A stretch of 64,000 nucleotides of DNA from RFPW01 sp040401595. Lineage in GTDB: Bacteria > Pseudomonadota > Gammaproteobacteria > Burkholderiales > Burkholderiaceae_E. Shown piece after piece: positions 54,484 through 63,105 of this stretch; the stretch's first letter is position 1, and each line of letters starts with the position of its first letter. The notes beneath the pieces are model-generated. The model was given only the letters and a program-made list of their open reading frames with translations, searched no databases and was not told where the DNA came from. The position numbers were made by a program, and so were the translations under genes. The DNA lies in NCBI GenBank assembly GCA_040401595.1, contig JBBAOE010000019.1, forward strand, positions 1 to 64,000, in the 5' to 3' direction.

Positions 54484-57400
54484 ATGACTGCGGCGCCCGG
54501 CGCAGTCGGCGATCCAGCTCAGGCGCTGGGCTATGGGTTTCGCTTTCGCGACCTTTACCGGCTCGATGGGCTGCAGCGAATTGATCGGGCCTTCATCGAG
54601 CAACTCCGCGATCAGCAGCCAGCACTCGCCGACCAATTGTTGCAGGCTCGGGCCCAGCCACTTGCACTGAGTCGGCAGAGCGAGGCCGAACTGCTGCTCG
54701 CACTCGGCCCGGCGCTGGAGGGCTTCATTGGCCAATTGTTCGGTGTCGGCGAAGCCATCGCAGACCTGCGGGATCAAGCCGCTGCGGCTGAGCCCTTTTT
54801 TCGGGTCAAGTGGAAGTTCGTTCGTCGTCAGGCCGTACTGCAGATTCCGGCGGCCGACGTCGAACAGTTGGACGCCGACACCCTCAGGCAAGAACTCCAG
54901 GGCTGGTTCGGCACGACTGCTGCCCCATCACCCTGGGATGCCCAAGCGTTTGAGGCCGACTTTGTCGCGGCAGTGACGCGNNNNNNNNNNNNNNNNNNNN
55001 NNNNNNNNNNNNNNNNNNNNNNNNNNNNNNNNNNNNNNNNNNNNNNNNNNNNNNNNNNNNNNNNNNNNNNNNNNNNNNNNGCGGGCCAAGACCCGCGGGA
55101 TCCGAGCGCAGCCTTGGTCGCCCAGAGTCAGGAACGCTTGGATGCCGCCCGCCGCTACGCGGCCTGGGCGGTTCAAACCGAAGCGGGTCAGCGCTGTCAT
55201 GCCCAGGGCCGTCTCTTTCGCCTGCCGCAACCACGCACTGCGCCCCCCGAGATTGCTCACGTCGTCGCGACAGCGCGCCAGGGAAGCGTGCGCTACAGCA
55301 TTCGCCCCGGTGCCGAGCGGACCCGGGATGGGTTTGCTCTCACCGATGACGGCGGACCCGCGCTGGCCGCAATGGACGAAGCCCGCTACTGTCTGCACTG
55401 TCATAAACAGGGCAACGACAGTTGCGCCCAAGGGCTGAAAACCGCCCAGAGGCCCGAACCGGTCAGTGTCAGTCCGGCATCGGGTTGTCCGCTTGAACAA
55501 CGGATCAGCGAATTTCTCCTCGCACGCACCCAGGGCCTGCCGGTGACGGCGCTCGCCCTGATCACGGTTGAAAACCCCCTGTGTGCCGCGACAGGCCATC
55601 GGATCTGTAATGACTGCTCCAAGGCCTGCGTCTTTCAGCAGCAAACGCCCGTTGACATTCCGCGCGCCGAGACCCGGACCCTGCGCGATGTGCTCGATCT
55701 ACCATGGGGCTTCGAGATCTATTCGCTGTTGACGCGCTGGAACCCGCTCAATCTCAAGCGCCCAGTGCCACGCCCACCGTCCGGGCGCAAGGTGCTGGTT
55801 GCCGGACTCGGGCCGGCTGGCTTCACGCTCGCCCATCACCTGATCCAGGACGGTCACGCGGTGTTCGCCATCGATGGGCTCAAGCTTGAGCCGCTATCGC
55901 CGCCCTGGATCAACCCGGAGGACTCCAGCAATGACCCCGACCGGGTCGATTTCCAGCCGGTGATTGAGATCGAGTCGATCTTCGAGCCGCTGTCGACCCG
56001 GATGCCGCGCGGCTTCGGCGGGGTCGCCGAATACGGGATCACGGTCCGTTGGGACAAGAATTTCCTGACCCTGGTGCGACTGCTGCTCGAGCGGCGCGAT
56101 CAGTTCGCGCTGACCGGGGGGGTTCGTCTGGGCGGGACCTTGACGCTCGACGATGCTTTTGCCATGGGTTTTGACCACGTCGCCCTCGCCACCGGTGCCG
56201 GCGCCCCCGCGATGATCGAGATCCCGGGCGGACTCGCGCGCGGTGTCCGGGCCGCGAGCGATTTCCTGATGGCCCTGCAATCGACCGGGGCTGGCCGTCG
56301 CGACACCACAGCGAACCTCCAGATCCGGATGCCCATCCTGGTGATCGGCGGTGGACTGACCGCGATTGACACCGCGACCGAGGCGAGCGCTTATTACATC
56401 GTGCATGTCGAACGGTTCCTGGACCGAGAAGAAGCCCTGGCTGCGCGCCATCCAGCGACCCTACCCCAATCTGTAGCCCCAACGAGGTCGGCCGAGGATC
56501 AGGCGATTGCGGCGGAATTCATTGCGCATGGCCGCGCGGTTCGGGCCGAGCGGGCAGCGGCGGCGGCCAGCGGTCGACCGCCCAACTTTGCCCCCTTACT
56601 GGCGCACTGGGGTGGCGTCACGGTGGCCTACCGGCGTAGCCTGATCGAGAGTCCGGCCTATCGACTCAACCGCGAAGAACTCGCCAGCGCGCTCGAAGAG
56701 GGCATCACGGTCATCGACCACCTGACCCCCATCGAGGTGGAGATCGATGAGAACGGCGCAGCCCGGGCGGTCCGGTTCACACGGACGCTTCCAGCCGGTT
56801 CGGCCGCGGACGCCAACCCGTCCGGCCCGCCTGGTCAGCCCAGTCAGACCGTCGAAGCGATTCGGCTGCCCGCGCGATCCGTATTCATCGCTGCCGGCAC
56901 GCGGCCCAACACGATCGCAGCAACAGAACCCGGTAATTCGCCGCTGAGCCTTCGCGGTCAATGGTTTCTTGCCACCAACGAGCTGGGCGAACCGGTACTG
57001 CCCGAAGCGAATCCCAAACCAGCGCAGGTCGAGGTCCTGGCGGGTCGACGCGAGGACGGCCGCTTTGTTTCATTTTTTGGAGACCTTCATCCCGGCTGGT
57101 CTGGCAGCGTTGTTCGCGCCATGGCGTCGGCCCTGCGCGGGTATCCCGTGATTTCCAGGGTGCTGGCTCACTGCCCCCCGGCGGATCCGCGGGTATTTCA
57201 GGACTTCGCCCGGGAATGCCAGTCCCAACTGAACGCCACCGTGGTCCGAGTTCAACGTCTGGCGCCACGGATTCTCGAAGTCGTGGTCCATGCGCCCATG
57301 GCTGCGCGCAACTTCCAGCCCGGGCAGTTCTTCCGCTTACAAAATTTTGAATCGTTCAAACCTGCCGCTGCGATGGAACCGCTCGCCCTCACCGGTGCCT

Positions 57401-58194
57401 GGGTCGATCGGGCTGCGGGTTTGGTCGGAACCATCGTTCTCGAGATGGGTGGGTCGTCAGACCTCTGCGCCCGACTGCAACCAGGCGAAGCCGTCATCCT
57501 GATGGGTCCGACCGGAACCCCAACCACGATCCCAAATGGCGAGACGGTGGTTCTGGTGGGTGGCGGGCTCGGCAATGCCGTCCTGTTCTCCATTGGGGCT
57601 GCGATGCGGGCAGCGGGTTCGCGCGTCCTGTATTTCGCTGGCTACCGTAGCGCCGCAGACCGCTTTCATGTGGCTGATCTCGAGGCGGCCGCCGACATCA
57701 TCGTTTGGTGCTGCGATGAAGCACCGGGAATACGCCCGAGTCGGGCCCAGGATCTTGCCTTTCAAGGTAACGTGGTCGAGGCGATGAAAGCGTATGGGGA
57801 GGGGTCTCTCGGACTCGGGGCTGCCGCTCCAATCCGGCTCCAGGAGGCTGACCGGCTGCTGGCGATTGGTTCGGACCGGATGATGGCGGCCGTAGCCCGC
57901 GCCCGCCATGATGTCCTCAAGAACCTGCTGCCCGCCCGGCACGTCGCGCTGGGTTCCGTCAACTCCCCGATGCAGTGCATGCTCAAGGGCGTCTGTGGCC
58001 AATGCCTGCAGTTACTGCGGGACCCGACCACGGGGCAGACGCGGCTGATTTTCAGTTGCCAGACTCAGGATCAGTCACTCGACGACATTGATTTTTCCGT
58101 ACTGCACCAACGGCTTACACAAAATCGCCTGGAAGAATGTCAAACGATGCACTGGCTCGACGCTTGCGTCCTAGAGGATCTGCCAAGGTCGTGA
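54484..58194 (+). CDS. GltD-like/PyrK-like fused FAD oxidoreductase (NfnAB-like; contains assembly gap)
   Basis: Starts MTAAPGAVGDPAQALGYGF; about 1236 residues if the 100-N gap is nominal. Three parts: a roughly 290-residue N-terminal region of unknown fold; a GltD-like part with Fe-S cysteines (YCLHCHKQGNDSC; ICNDCSKACVF), FAD loop VLVAGLGPAGFTLAHHL near residue 436 and NAD(P) loop PILVIGGGLTAIDTATEA near 617; and a PyrK-like part with FAD domain (FQPGQFFRLQNF near 945), nucleotide loop VVLVGGGLGNAVLFSIG near 1020 and a [2Fe-2S] set CMLKGVCGQC and FSCQT near the end. In NfnAB these two halves are separate. It probably moves electrons between NAD(P)H and FdxA; this is inference. Confidence 0.8.
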   Translation: MTAAPGAVGDPAQALGYGFRFRDLYRLDGLQRIDRAFIEQLRDQQPALADQLLQARAQPLALSRQSEAELLLALGPALEGFIGQLFGVGEAIADLRDQAAAAEPFFRVKWKFVRRQAVLQIPAADVEQLDADTLRQELQGWFGTTAAPSPWDAQAFEADFVAAVTXXXXXXXXXXXXXXXXXXXXXXXXXXXXXXXXXXAGQDPRDPSAALVAQSQERLDAARRYAAWAVQTEAGQRCHAQGRLFRLPQPRTAPPEIAHVVATARQGSVRYSIRPGAERTRDGFALTDDGGPALAAMDEARYCLHCHKQGNDSCAQGLKTAQRPEPVSVSPASGCPLEQRISEFLLARTQGLPVTALALITVENPLCAATGHRICNDCSKACVFQQQTPVDIPRAETRTLRDVLDLPWGFEIYSLLTRWNPLNLKRPVPRPPSGRKVLVAGLGPAGFTLAHHLIQDGHAVFAIDGLKLEPLSPPWINPEDSSNDPDRVDFQPVIEIESIFEPLSTRMPRGFGGVAEYGITVRWDKNFLTLVRLLLERRDQFALTGGVRLGGTLTLDDAFAMGFDHVALATGAGAPAMIEIPGGLARGVRAASDFLMALQSTGAGRRDTTANLQIRMPILVIGGGLTAIDTATEASAYYIVHVERFLDREEALAARHPATLPQSVAPTRSAEDQAIAAEFIAHGRAVRAERAAAAASGRPPNFAPLLAHWGGVTVAYRRSLIESPAYRLNREELASALEEGITVIDHLTPIEVEIDENGAARAVRFTRTLPAGSAADANPSGPPGQPSQTVEAIRLPARSVFIAAGTRPNTIAATEPGNSPLSLRGQWFLATNELGEPVLPEANPKPAQVEVLAGRREDGRFVSFFGDLHPGWSGSVVRAMASALRGYPVISRVLAHCPPADPRVFQDFARECQSQLNATVVRVQRLAPRILEVVVHAPMAARNFQPGQFFRLQNFESFKPAAAMEPLALTGAWVDRAAGLVGTIVLEMGGSSDLCARLQPGEAVILMGPTGTPTTIPNGETVVLVGGGLGNAVLFSIGAAMRAAGSRVLYFAGYRSAADRFHVADLEAAADIIVWCCDEAPGIRPSRAQDLAFQGNVVEAMKAYGEGSLGLGAAAPIRLQEADRLLAIGSDRMMAAVARARHDVLKNLLPARHVALGSVNSPMQCMLKGVCGQCLQLLRDPTTGQTRLIFSCQTQDQSLDDIDFSVLHQRLTQNRLEECQTMHWLDACVLEDLPRS
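54981..55080. other. Assembly gap (100 N)
   Basis: Second run of exactly 100 N, inside the N-terminal region of the fused oxidoreductase gene. The frame happens to match on both sides, but the true length is unknown. Confidence 0.99.
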
Positions 58195-58225
58195 GAAATT
58201 AACGAAAATCACCAAAAGATCAGCA

Positions 58226-58262
58226 TTGTTGCATTGCACCATCCCCCGGGGGGTTGCATAAT
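58226..58262 (+). promoter_or_regulatory. Candidate phaZ promoter with TTGC-rich operator
   Basis: TTGCAC and CATAAT lie 17 bp apart, about 83 bp before the phaZ start; the spacer contains the palindrome CCCCCGGGGGG. The -10 is near consensus and the -35 weak. The -35 overlaps TTGTTGCATTGCACCA, rich in TTGC/GCA steps like sites bound by the PHA regulator PhaR in related bacteria. The PhaR link is inferred from pattern and gene. Confidence 0.5.
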
Positions 58263-58344
58263 CTACCCGGCTCAACCTCGTTGTTCAGGAACTCTCTCGG
58301 CCCCGAGCGCGTTATCCTGACCGTTTCGGGCAAGGAATACTTCG

Positions 58345-59631
58345 ATGCTCTACCAGGTCCGTGAAATGCAGCGTGCGCTGCTCAATCCCCTCTCCAACTG
58401 GGCAGACTCGGTCTCCAAGCTGTACGCCAATCCCTACAGCCCTTTTTCCTACATGCCAATGGCCCGACGCTACGCGGCCGGCCTTGAGTTGCTGCATCGT
58501 CTGGGCAAGGAATACGACAAGCCCGCCTGGGGGCTGGACAGCACCCTGGTGGACGGCGTCCCGGTGCCGGTCTTCGAACGCGTTGAAACAGTCAAGCCGT
58601 TTTGTCGGCTCCTCAAATTTGAACGGATGCTGCCCCAGTCCATAGCGAATCGCCCACGGGACCCGGCCGTTCTCATCGTCGCGCCGCTCTCGGGGCATCA
58701 CGCGACGCTACTGCGTGACACGGTACGGGCAATGCTCCCCGCCCACGAAGTCTATGTCACCGACTGGCTCGATGCCCGCATGGTCACGCTTGCCGCCGGG
58801 CCCTTTCATCTCGACGACTATGTCGCCTACATCATCGAATTCATTCGTCGACTGGGACCCGACCTGCACGTGATCTCGGTCTGTCAGCCGACCGTGCCGG
58901 TGCTTGCTGCCGTCTCCATCTTGTCGACCCTCAATGACGAGGCCGTGCCGCGGTCCATGACCATGATGGGCGGTCCGATCGACTCGCGGCGCAGCCCGAC
59001 CGAGGTTAACAATCTGGCCGAAACCCACAGCATTCAGTGGTTCGAACAGAGCCTGATCCAGGCCGTCCCGAACAAATATCCAGGGGCAGGACGCCGCGTC
59101 TACCCGGGTTTCCTGCAGCACACTGGTTTTGTTGCCATGAATCCCGACCGGCACTTCCGTTCTCACTGGGATTTCTACAAGGATCTCGTTCGGGGCGATC
59201 TGGAAGACGTTGATTCTCATATTAAGTTCTATGATGAATACAATGCCGTTCTCGACCTGCCCGCCGAGTACTACCTCGAAACCGTCCAAAAAGTTTTCCA
59301 GGAACACCTGCTACCCCTTGGGCTGTGGGACGTGGAATTCGATGGGCAAACCATCCGGGTCGCGCCCGAGGACATCACCGTGCCAGCGCTCCTGACGATC
59401 GAAGGCGAACTCGACGACATTTCCGGAAGCGGTCAGACCGAAGCTGCGCAGGGACTGTGCAAGAGCATCCCCGAGAGTCGCCGCCATCATCTGACGGTCG
59501 AAGGTGCGGGCCACTATGGGATTTTCAGTGGCCGGCGCTGGCGTGAGACGATCCAACCTCGCATCGCGGCCTTTATTCGGGAGTCTGCTGCGGTTACGAC
59601 CAAGGTCCGCGTCCGGCGCGCGTCTGCCTGA
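58345..59631 (+). CDS. phaZ: Intracellular poly(3-hydroxyalkanoate) depolymerase
   Basis: Mobilises stored polyhydroxybutyrate granules. It has 428 residues starting MLYQVREMQRALLNPLSNWADSV. The lipase-box-like motif uses Cys as nucleophile (ISVCQPTVPVLAAV near residue 182), as in C. necator PhaZ1. Other marks are YVTDWLDARMVTLAAGPFHLDDYV, DEYNAVLDLPAEYYLETV, and a C-terminal Asp/His region (EGELDDISG; GAGHYGIFSGRRWRE). A ribosome-binding site AAGGAA precedes the ATG. It implies PHB storage in this organism. Confidence 0.94.
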   Translation: MLYQVREMQRALLNPLSNWADSVSKLYANPYSPFSYMPMARRYAAGLELLHRLGKEYDKPAWGLDSTLVDGVPVPVFERVETVKPFCRLLKFERMLPQSIANRPRDPAVLIVAPLSGHHATLLRDTVRAMLPAHEVYVTDWLDARMVTLAAGPFHLDDYVAYIIEFIRRLGPDLHVISVCQPTVPVLAAVSILSTLNDEAVPRSMTMMGGPIDSRRSPTEVNNLAETHSIQWFEQSLIQAVPNKYPGAGRRVYPGFLQHTGFVAMNPDRHFRSHWDFYKDLVRGDLEDVDSHIKFYDEYNAVLDLPAEYYLETVQKVFQEHLLPLGLWDVEFDGQTIRVAPEDITVPALLTIEGELDDISGSGQTEAAQGLCKSIPESRRHHLTVEGAGHYGIFSGRRWRETIQPRIAAFIRESAAVTTKVRVRRASA

Positions 59632-59657
59632 GAGCTGCTGACCCGATTGCTCTGGTT

Positions 59658-60299
59658 GTGGAAGGACGTCTCGAAGCGGACCTCATCGCACGGATCGAAG
59701 CCATCGATGCGGTGTTGCCGCAAACCCAGTGCAGGCGATGCGGCTACGAGGCCTGCCGACCCTACGCAGAAGCGCTGGCACGCCAGGAAACCCTCCCGAA
59801 CCGTTGCCCGCCCGGGGGCGACGAAGGGGCAGTACGTCTGGCCAAGCTTCTCGACCTGCCCGCGAGTCCCGTAGACCGATCCTGTGGCGAACCCGGACCG
59901 CTCAAGGTCGCCCGTATCCGCGAAGCCGACTGCATTGGTTGCACGAAATGCATCCTCGCCTGCCCGGTTGACGCCATCTCAGGCGCCTCGCGCTGGATGC
60001 ATGCCATCATTGAATCCCGGTGCACTGGCTGTGAACTCTGCCTGGCCCCCTGTCCGACCGATTGCATCGACATGATCCCAGCCGCCCCCCCGAGACCATG
60101 GACAACAGAGGATGCCAACGCGGCACGGTCCCGGTACGAATTCCGGACCCAGCGTCTGAGCGCGGCGCAAGCGCTCGCGCTAGAAACGCCGGAAGACCAT
60201 CGACGGGCCCTCGTCGCCCAGGCACTCGAGCGCGCAACGCAGCGGCGCCAGATGGATCGGGACGCGAAGCGGGGCGCCTCAACCGAGTCATCTGCCTGA
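59658..60299 (+). CDS. rnfB: RnfB-type ferredoxin (soluble electron transport subunit)
   Basis: A 213-residue Fe-S protein, probably starting with GTG. It has the RnfB-specific N-terminal cluster (TQCRRCGYEACRPYA, with a fourth Cys in NRCPPGG) and two ferredoxin clusters (CIGCTKCILACPVDAI; CTGCELCLAPCPTDCI). The usual N-terminal membrane helix of RnfB is absent, so it is likely soluble. No rnfA, C, D, G or E is nearby. Position before nth matches other betaproteobacteria. Confidence 0.88.
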   Translation: MEGRLEADLIARIEAIDAVLPQTQCRRCGYEACRPYAEALARQETLPNRCPPGGDEGAVRLAKLLDLPASPVDRSCGEPGPLKVARIREADCIGCTKCILACPVDAISGASRWMHAIIESRCTGCELCLAPCPTDCIDMIPAAPPRPWTTEDANAARSRYEFRTQRLSAAQALALETPEDHRRALVAQALERATQRRQMDRDAKRGASTESSA

Positions 60300-60309
60300 A
60301 AGCACCCGC

Positions 60310-60951
60310 ATGAAATCTGCAGATCGTCAAAGCTTGTTCGAGCGTTTTGCGGCAGCCAACCCTACGCCCACGACCGAGCTCCTGTGGTCAACGCCATTCG
60401 AACTACTGGCCGCAGTGCTCCTGTCGGCTCAGGCTACCGACCGCAGCGTCAATCTCGCCACCCGCGCACTCTTTGCTGTCGCCAACACCCCCGCATCCAT
60501 CCTGGCCCTGGGCGTTGAGGGGCTGATCCCCTACATTCAGACGATCGGCCTCTTTCGCAGCAAAGCGCGCCACCTGATCGAGACCTGCAGGATCCTCGTC
60601 GAGGAACATGGCAGCGTCGTACCGGGCGACCGCGAGTCCCTCGAACGGTTGCCGGGCGTTGGGCGCAAAACCGCCAACGTCGTGCTCAATACCGCATTTG
60701 GCCAACCGACGATGGCCGTTGACACCCATATCTTTCGCGTTGCCAATAGGACCAGTCTGGCCAAGGGAAAAACGCCGCTCGCAGTGGAGCTCGGACTTCT
60801 CAAGCGCATCCCGCCCCTCTTCCTGAAGGACGCCCACCATTGGCTCATTCTGCACGGGCGCTATGTCTGCAAGGCACGCCGCCCCGAATGCTGGCGCTGC
60901 CCGGTGATCGACCTTTGCAGTTTTCGTGACAAGACCCCGGCACTCGGATGA
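60310..60951 (+). CDS. nth: Endonuclease III
   Basis: DNA glycosylase/AP lyase for oxidised pyrimidines, 213 residues. The helix-hairpin-helix and catalytic residues are clear: LPGVGRKTANVVLN (Lys) near residue 117 and MAVDTHIFRVANR (Asp) near residue 137. The [4Fe-4S] loop CKARRPECWRCPVIDLC has the C-x6-C-x2-C-x5-C spacing. It overlaps the DUF1841 gene by 4 bp. Confidence 0.97.
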   Translation: MKSADRQSLFERFAAANPTPTTELLWSTPFELLAAVLLSAQATDRSVNLATRALFAVANTPASILALGVEGLIPYIQTIGLFRSKARHLIETCRILVEEHGSVVPGDRESLERLPGVGRKTANVVLNTAFGQPTMAVDTHIFRVANRTSLAKGKTPLAVELGLLKRIPPLFLKDAHHWLILHGRYVCKARRPECWRCPVIDLCSFRDKTPALG

Positions 60952-61400
60952 GCCTGTTTAACCCCTCGCGCGATGAAGTTCGGCGCTTCTTTCTCGATAC
61001 CTGGCAAAAGGTCATCGAACGGCTGCCGCTCACGCCCATGGAAATGCTCGCCCGCGACCGCATGCTGCTGCATCCCGAATACCAAGCGCTCTTTGAGTCG
61101 GGCGAGGAGTCCCTGACCCGGGAGTTCACGCCAGAGACCGGACAGACCAACCCCTTCCTGCACCTGTCCCTGCATTTGGCGATTGCCGAGCAACTACAGA
61201 TCGATCAGCCGCCAGGGTTGCGGGCGGCTTATCAGCACCTAGTCAGCGCCGGGCGATCGGAGCACGATGCCGAGCACGTCATTCTGGACTGCCTGGCCGA
61301 GACCCTCTGGCGTTCCCAACGGGATCGCACCGAACCGGATGGCCAGGCCTACCTGCGCTGCGTTCAGCGTCACGCCCACCTGTCAGGTTCTGGTTCCTGA
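60948..61400 (+). CDS. DUF1841 family protein
   Basis: A 150-residue protein starting MSLFNPSRDEVRRFFLDTWQK. The family pattern is NPFLHLSLHLAIAEQLQIDQPPGLR near residue 66 and HDAEHVILDCLAETLW near residue 105. Function unknown; it is regularly found just after nth in betaproteobacteria. No signal peptide or membrane segment is seen. Confidence 0.88.
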   Translation: MSLFNPSRDEVRRFFLDTWQKVIERLPLTPMEMLARDRMLLHPEYQALFESGEESLTREFTPETGQTNPFLHLSLHLAIAEQLQIDQPPGLRAAYQHLVSAGRSEHDAEHVILDCLAETLWRSQRDRTEPDGQAYLRCVQRHAHLSGSGS

Positions 61401-61406
61401 ATTCCG

Positions 61407-61898
61407 ATGCCGATCCAGTCCCTGGTCATCATGGGGGTTGCGGGTTGCGGAAAATCGACGCTCGCGGCGCAACTCGCGCATGACCTTGGGTTCGAGATCA
61501 TTGAAGGCGACGACCACCATAGCCAGCAGAATCGGGAAAAAATGCGTTCAGGCATTGCCCTGACCGATACGGATCGTGCGGACTGGCTCGATAGCCTCGC
61601 CGAGTCCCTTCGCCAGCGCCCCGAGGGACTCGTCGTCACCTGCTCGGCATTGCGACGCGTTTATCGGGATCGACTGCGGCTTGCGGTGCCTGAGCTGCGT
61701 TTCGTGCACCTTGAAATCGATCATGTAGAAGCGGTCCGACGGGTCAGTTCCCGTGGCTCCCATTTCTTTGGACCTGGACTGGTTGACAGTCAGTTTGCCA
61801 CCCTGGAGTCACCCGCAGAGGAGCCTGGGGTCCTGTGCCTGAATGCCACCGAGCCGGCGCCAGACCTCGCCGCCAAAGTCGGCGCCTGGATCACCTGA
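61407..61898 (+). CDS. gntK: Gluconokinase
   Basis: Phosphorylates gluconate to 6-phosphogluconate. It is the short P-loop form of 163 residues: Walker A GVAGCGKSTLAAQLA near residue 11, EGDDHHSQQNREKMRSGIALTDTDRADWL near residue 35, VVTCSALRRVYRDRLR near residue 77 and FVHLEIDHVEAVRRVSSRGSHFF near residue 98. No gluconate transporter lies nearby. It overlaps the convergent ATP-grasp gene by 8 bp. Confidence 0.93.
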   Translation: MPIQSLVIMGVAGCGKSTLAAQLAHDLGFEIIEGDDHHSQQNREKMRSGIALTDTDRADWLDSLAESLRQRPEGLVVTCSALRRVYRDRLRLAVPELRFVHLEIDHVEAVRRVSSRGSHFFGPGLVDSQFATLESPAEEPGVLCLNATEPAPDLAAKVGAWIT

Positions 61899-63105
61899 AC
61901 CGATCGCGGTTCGAGTCACGGTTCGAGTCACGGTTCGAGTCACGGTTCGGTTCGCGCCCAAAACCGCCCGATACCGGGGCCTCAGGCAGACTGCCGCGCC
62001 AATCCAGGTCCCGTGTCGCCACTTCACCGAAACTCACCCCCTCTCGATTGGCAGCAGCGATGATGGGCCATGCGGTGTACGGCATCCCGAGTAGGGGCCA
62101 GGGATCATCGCGGCGCCAGGTGACATCCGGAGTCGAGAACAATTGACCCAGACTGCGCATCAGGGCGCGCCCGAGTGGTTGTTTCTGCGCCTCAGTCAGG
62201 CAGGCCCAAAACTGCTGCAGACGGCGCTCCGGACGCAATCCAATGTGCGTGACCGCCTGCGGGTTAATCATCGCCGCCCCCAGATCCGACTGGACGAAAA
62301 AATGGATGCCACTGGTCGCCCGCGGATTGCACTCGATGCCGTAGGGCGTGCCCGTGTCATCGACAACAAAATCAAAGGAAAGGAAACCGCTCCAGTTCGA
62401 TGCGCGCGCGAAGGTACCTACCCAGGCCTCGATGGCCGGGTGATCGATACGGTCAAACGCGACCGCGACCGATCCAGACAGTTGCGCGGCGCGATAAACC
62501 ACGGTGCCGAGACACCGACCCTCGTGCACCACACTACAGGTACTGTGGACTCCCCCCGTGATCCAGTCCTGCACGATCAGATGATCGTCCGCCTGCAATT
62601 CGGGCAAGGACGCCAGAAACTGAACGCCCCGGCCGCCGCATGACAGGCGGGGTTTGACAACGACCGCAGCAGAGCGAAAAGTCGCGGCCGTGACCGGATC
62701 GCTCATGACGGTCGTCCTTGGAACCGTCAACCCCAGTGATTGTGAGAACTGGACAAATCCCAATTTATCGTAGAGGTACCGCACGATATCGGGGGGCATG
62801 GTGAACACGCGAACACCACAGTCATGGAGCGCCGCCACGTGCATGGTTTCTTCTGAGACCGGAACAACAAGATCAACCGACTCTGCGGCGATGATCTGAC
62901 GCAGCTCCTGCAGATAGGCCTGCCCATCGAGCGTTGGCGCAGTGACCTGAATCGATCGGCTGACCGCATTGGACGCCCCCGTCAGATGACGCACAAAGGG
63001 CTCGGCCACCAGTACCCGCCAGCCGGCGCCGTGAAGCGCACGCGCAATATCGAGCGCCTTGGGTAAGCGCCCAAGCGTGACCAGGGCCGTGGGTGCCGTT
63101 TCCAT
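61891..63105 (-). CDS. ATP-grasp family ligase
   Basis: A 404-residue ATP-dependent carboxylate-amine/thiol ligase type protein resembling the carbamoyl-phosphate synthase large-subunit ATP-grasp. The N-terminal preATP-grasp domain (ALVTLGRLPKALDIARALHG) precedes the ATP-grasp core (VVVKPRLSCGGRGVQFL near residue 146; YGIECNPRATSGIHFF near residue 256). The C-terminus is a tandem repeat (NRDSNRDSNRDS). The start codon directly follows the P450 stop, so the two are co-translated. Substrate unknown; a biosynthetic tailoring or amide-forming role with the P450 is inferred. Confidence 0.82.
   Translation of the reverse strand: METAPTALVTLGRLPKALDIARALHGAGWRVLVAEPFVRHLTGASNAVSRSIQVTAPTLDGQAYLQELRQIIAAESVDLVVPVSEETMHVAALHDCGVRVFTMPPDIVRYLYDKLGFVQFSQSLGLTVPRTTVMSDPVTAATFRSAAVVVKPRLSCGGRGVQFLASLPELQADDHLIVQDWITGGVHSTCSVVHEGRCLGTVVYRAAQLSGSVAVAFDRIDHPAIEAWVGTFARASNWSGFLSFDFVVDDTGTPYGIECNPRATSGIHFFVQSDLGAAMINPQAVTHIGLRPERRLQQFWACLTEAQKQPLGRALMRSLGQLFSTPDVTWRRDDPWPLLGMPYTAWPIIAAANREGVSFGEVATRDLDWRGSLPEAPVSGGFGREPNRDSNRDSNRDSNRDRFR
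61908..61950. repeat. 12-bp tandem repeat at the 3' end of the ATP-grasp gene
   Basis: Three exact copies of ggttcgagtcac and a partial fourth. On the minus strand they encode the NRDS tetrapeptide repeated at the protein's C-terminus. The repeat begins 9 bp beyond the convergent gntK stop. Confidence 0.9.

Noticed and set aside
61908..61950. Repeat array considered as a CRISPR
   Set aside because: The 12-bp units are directly adjacent with no spacers and form a coding C-terminus.
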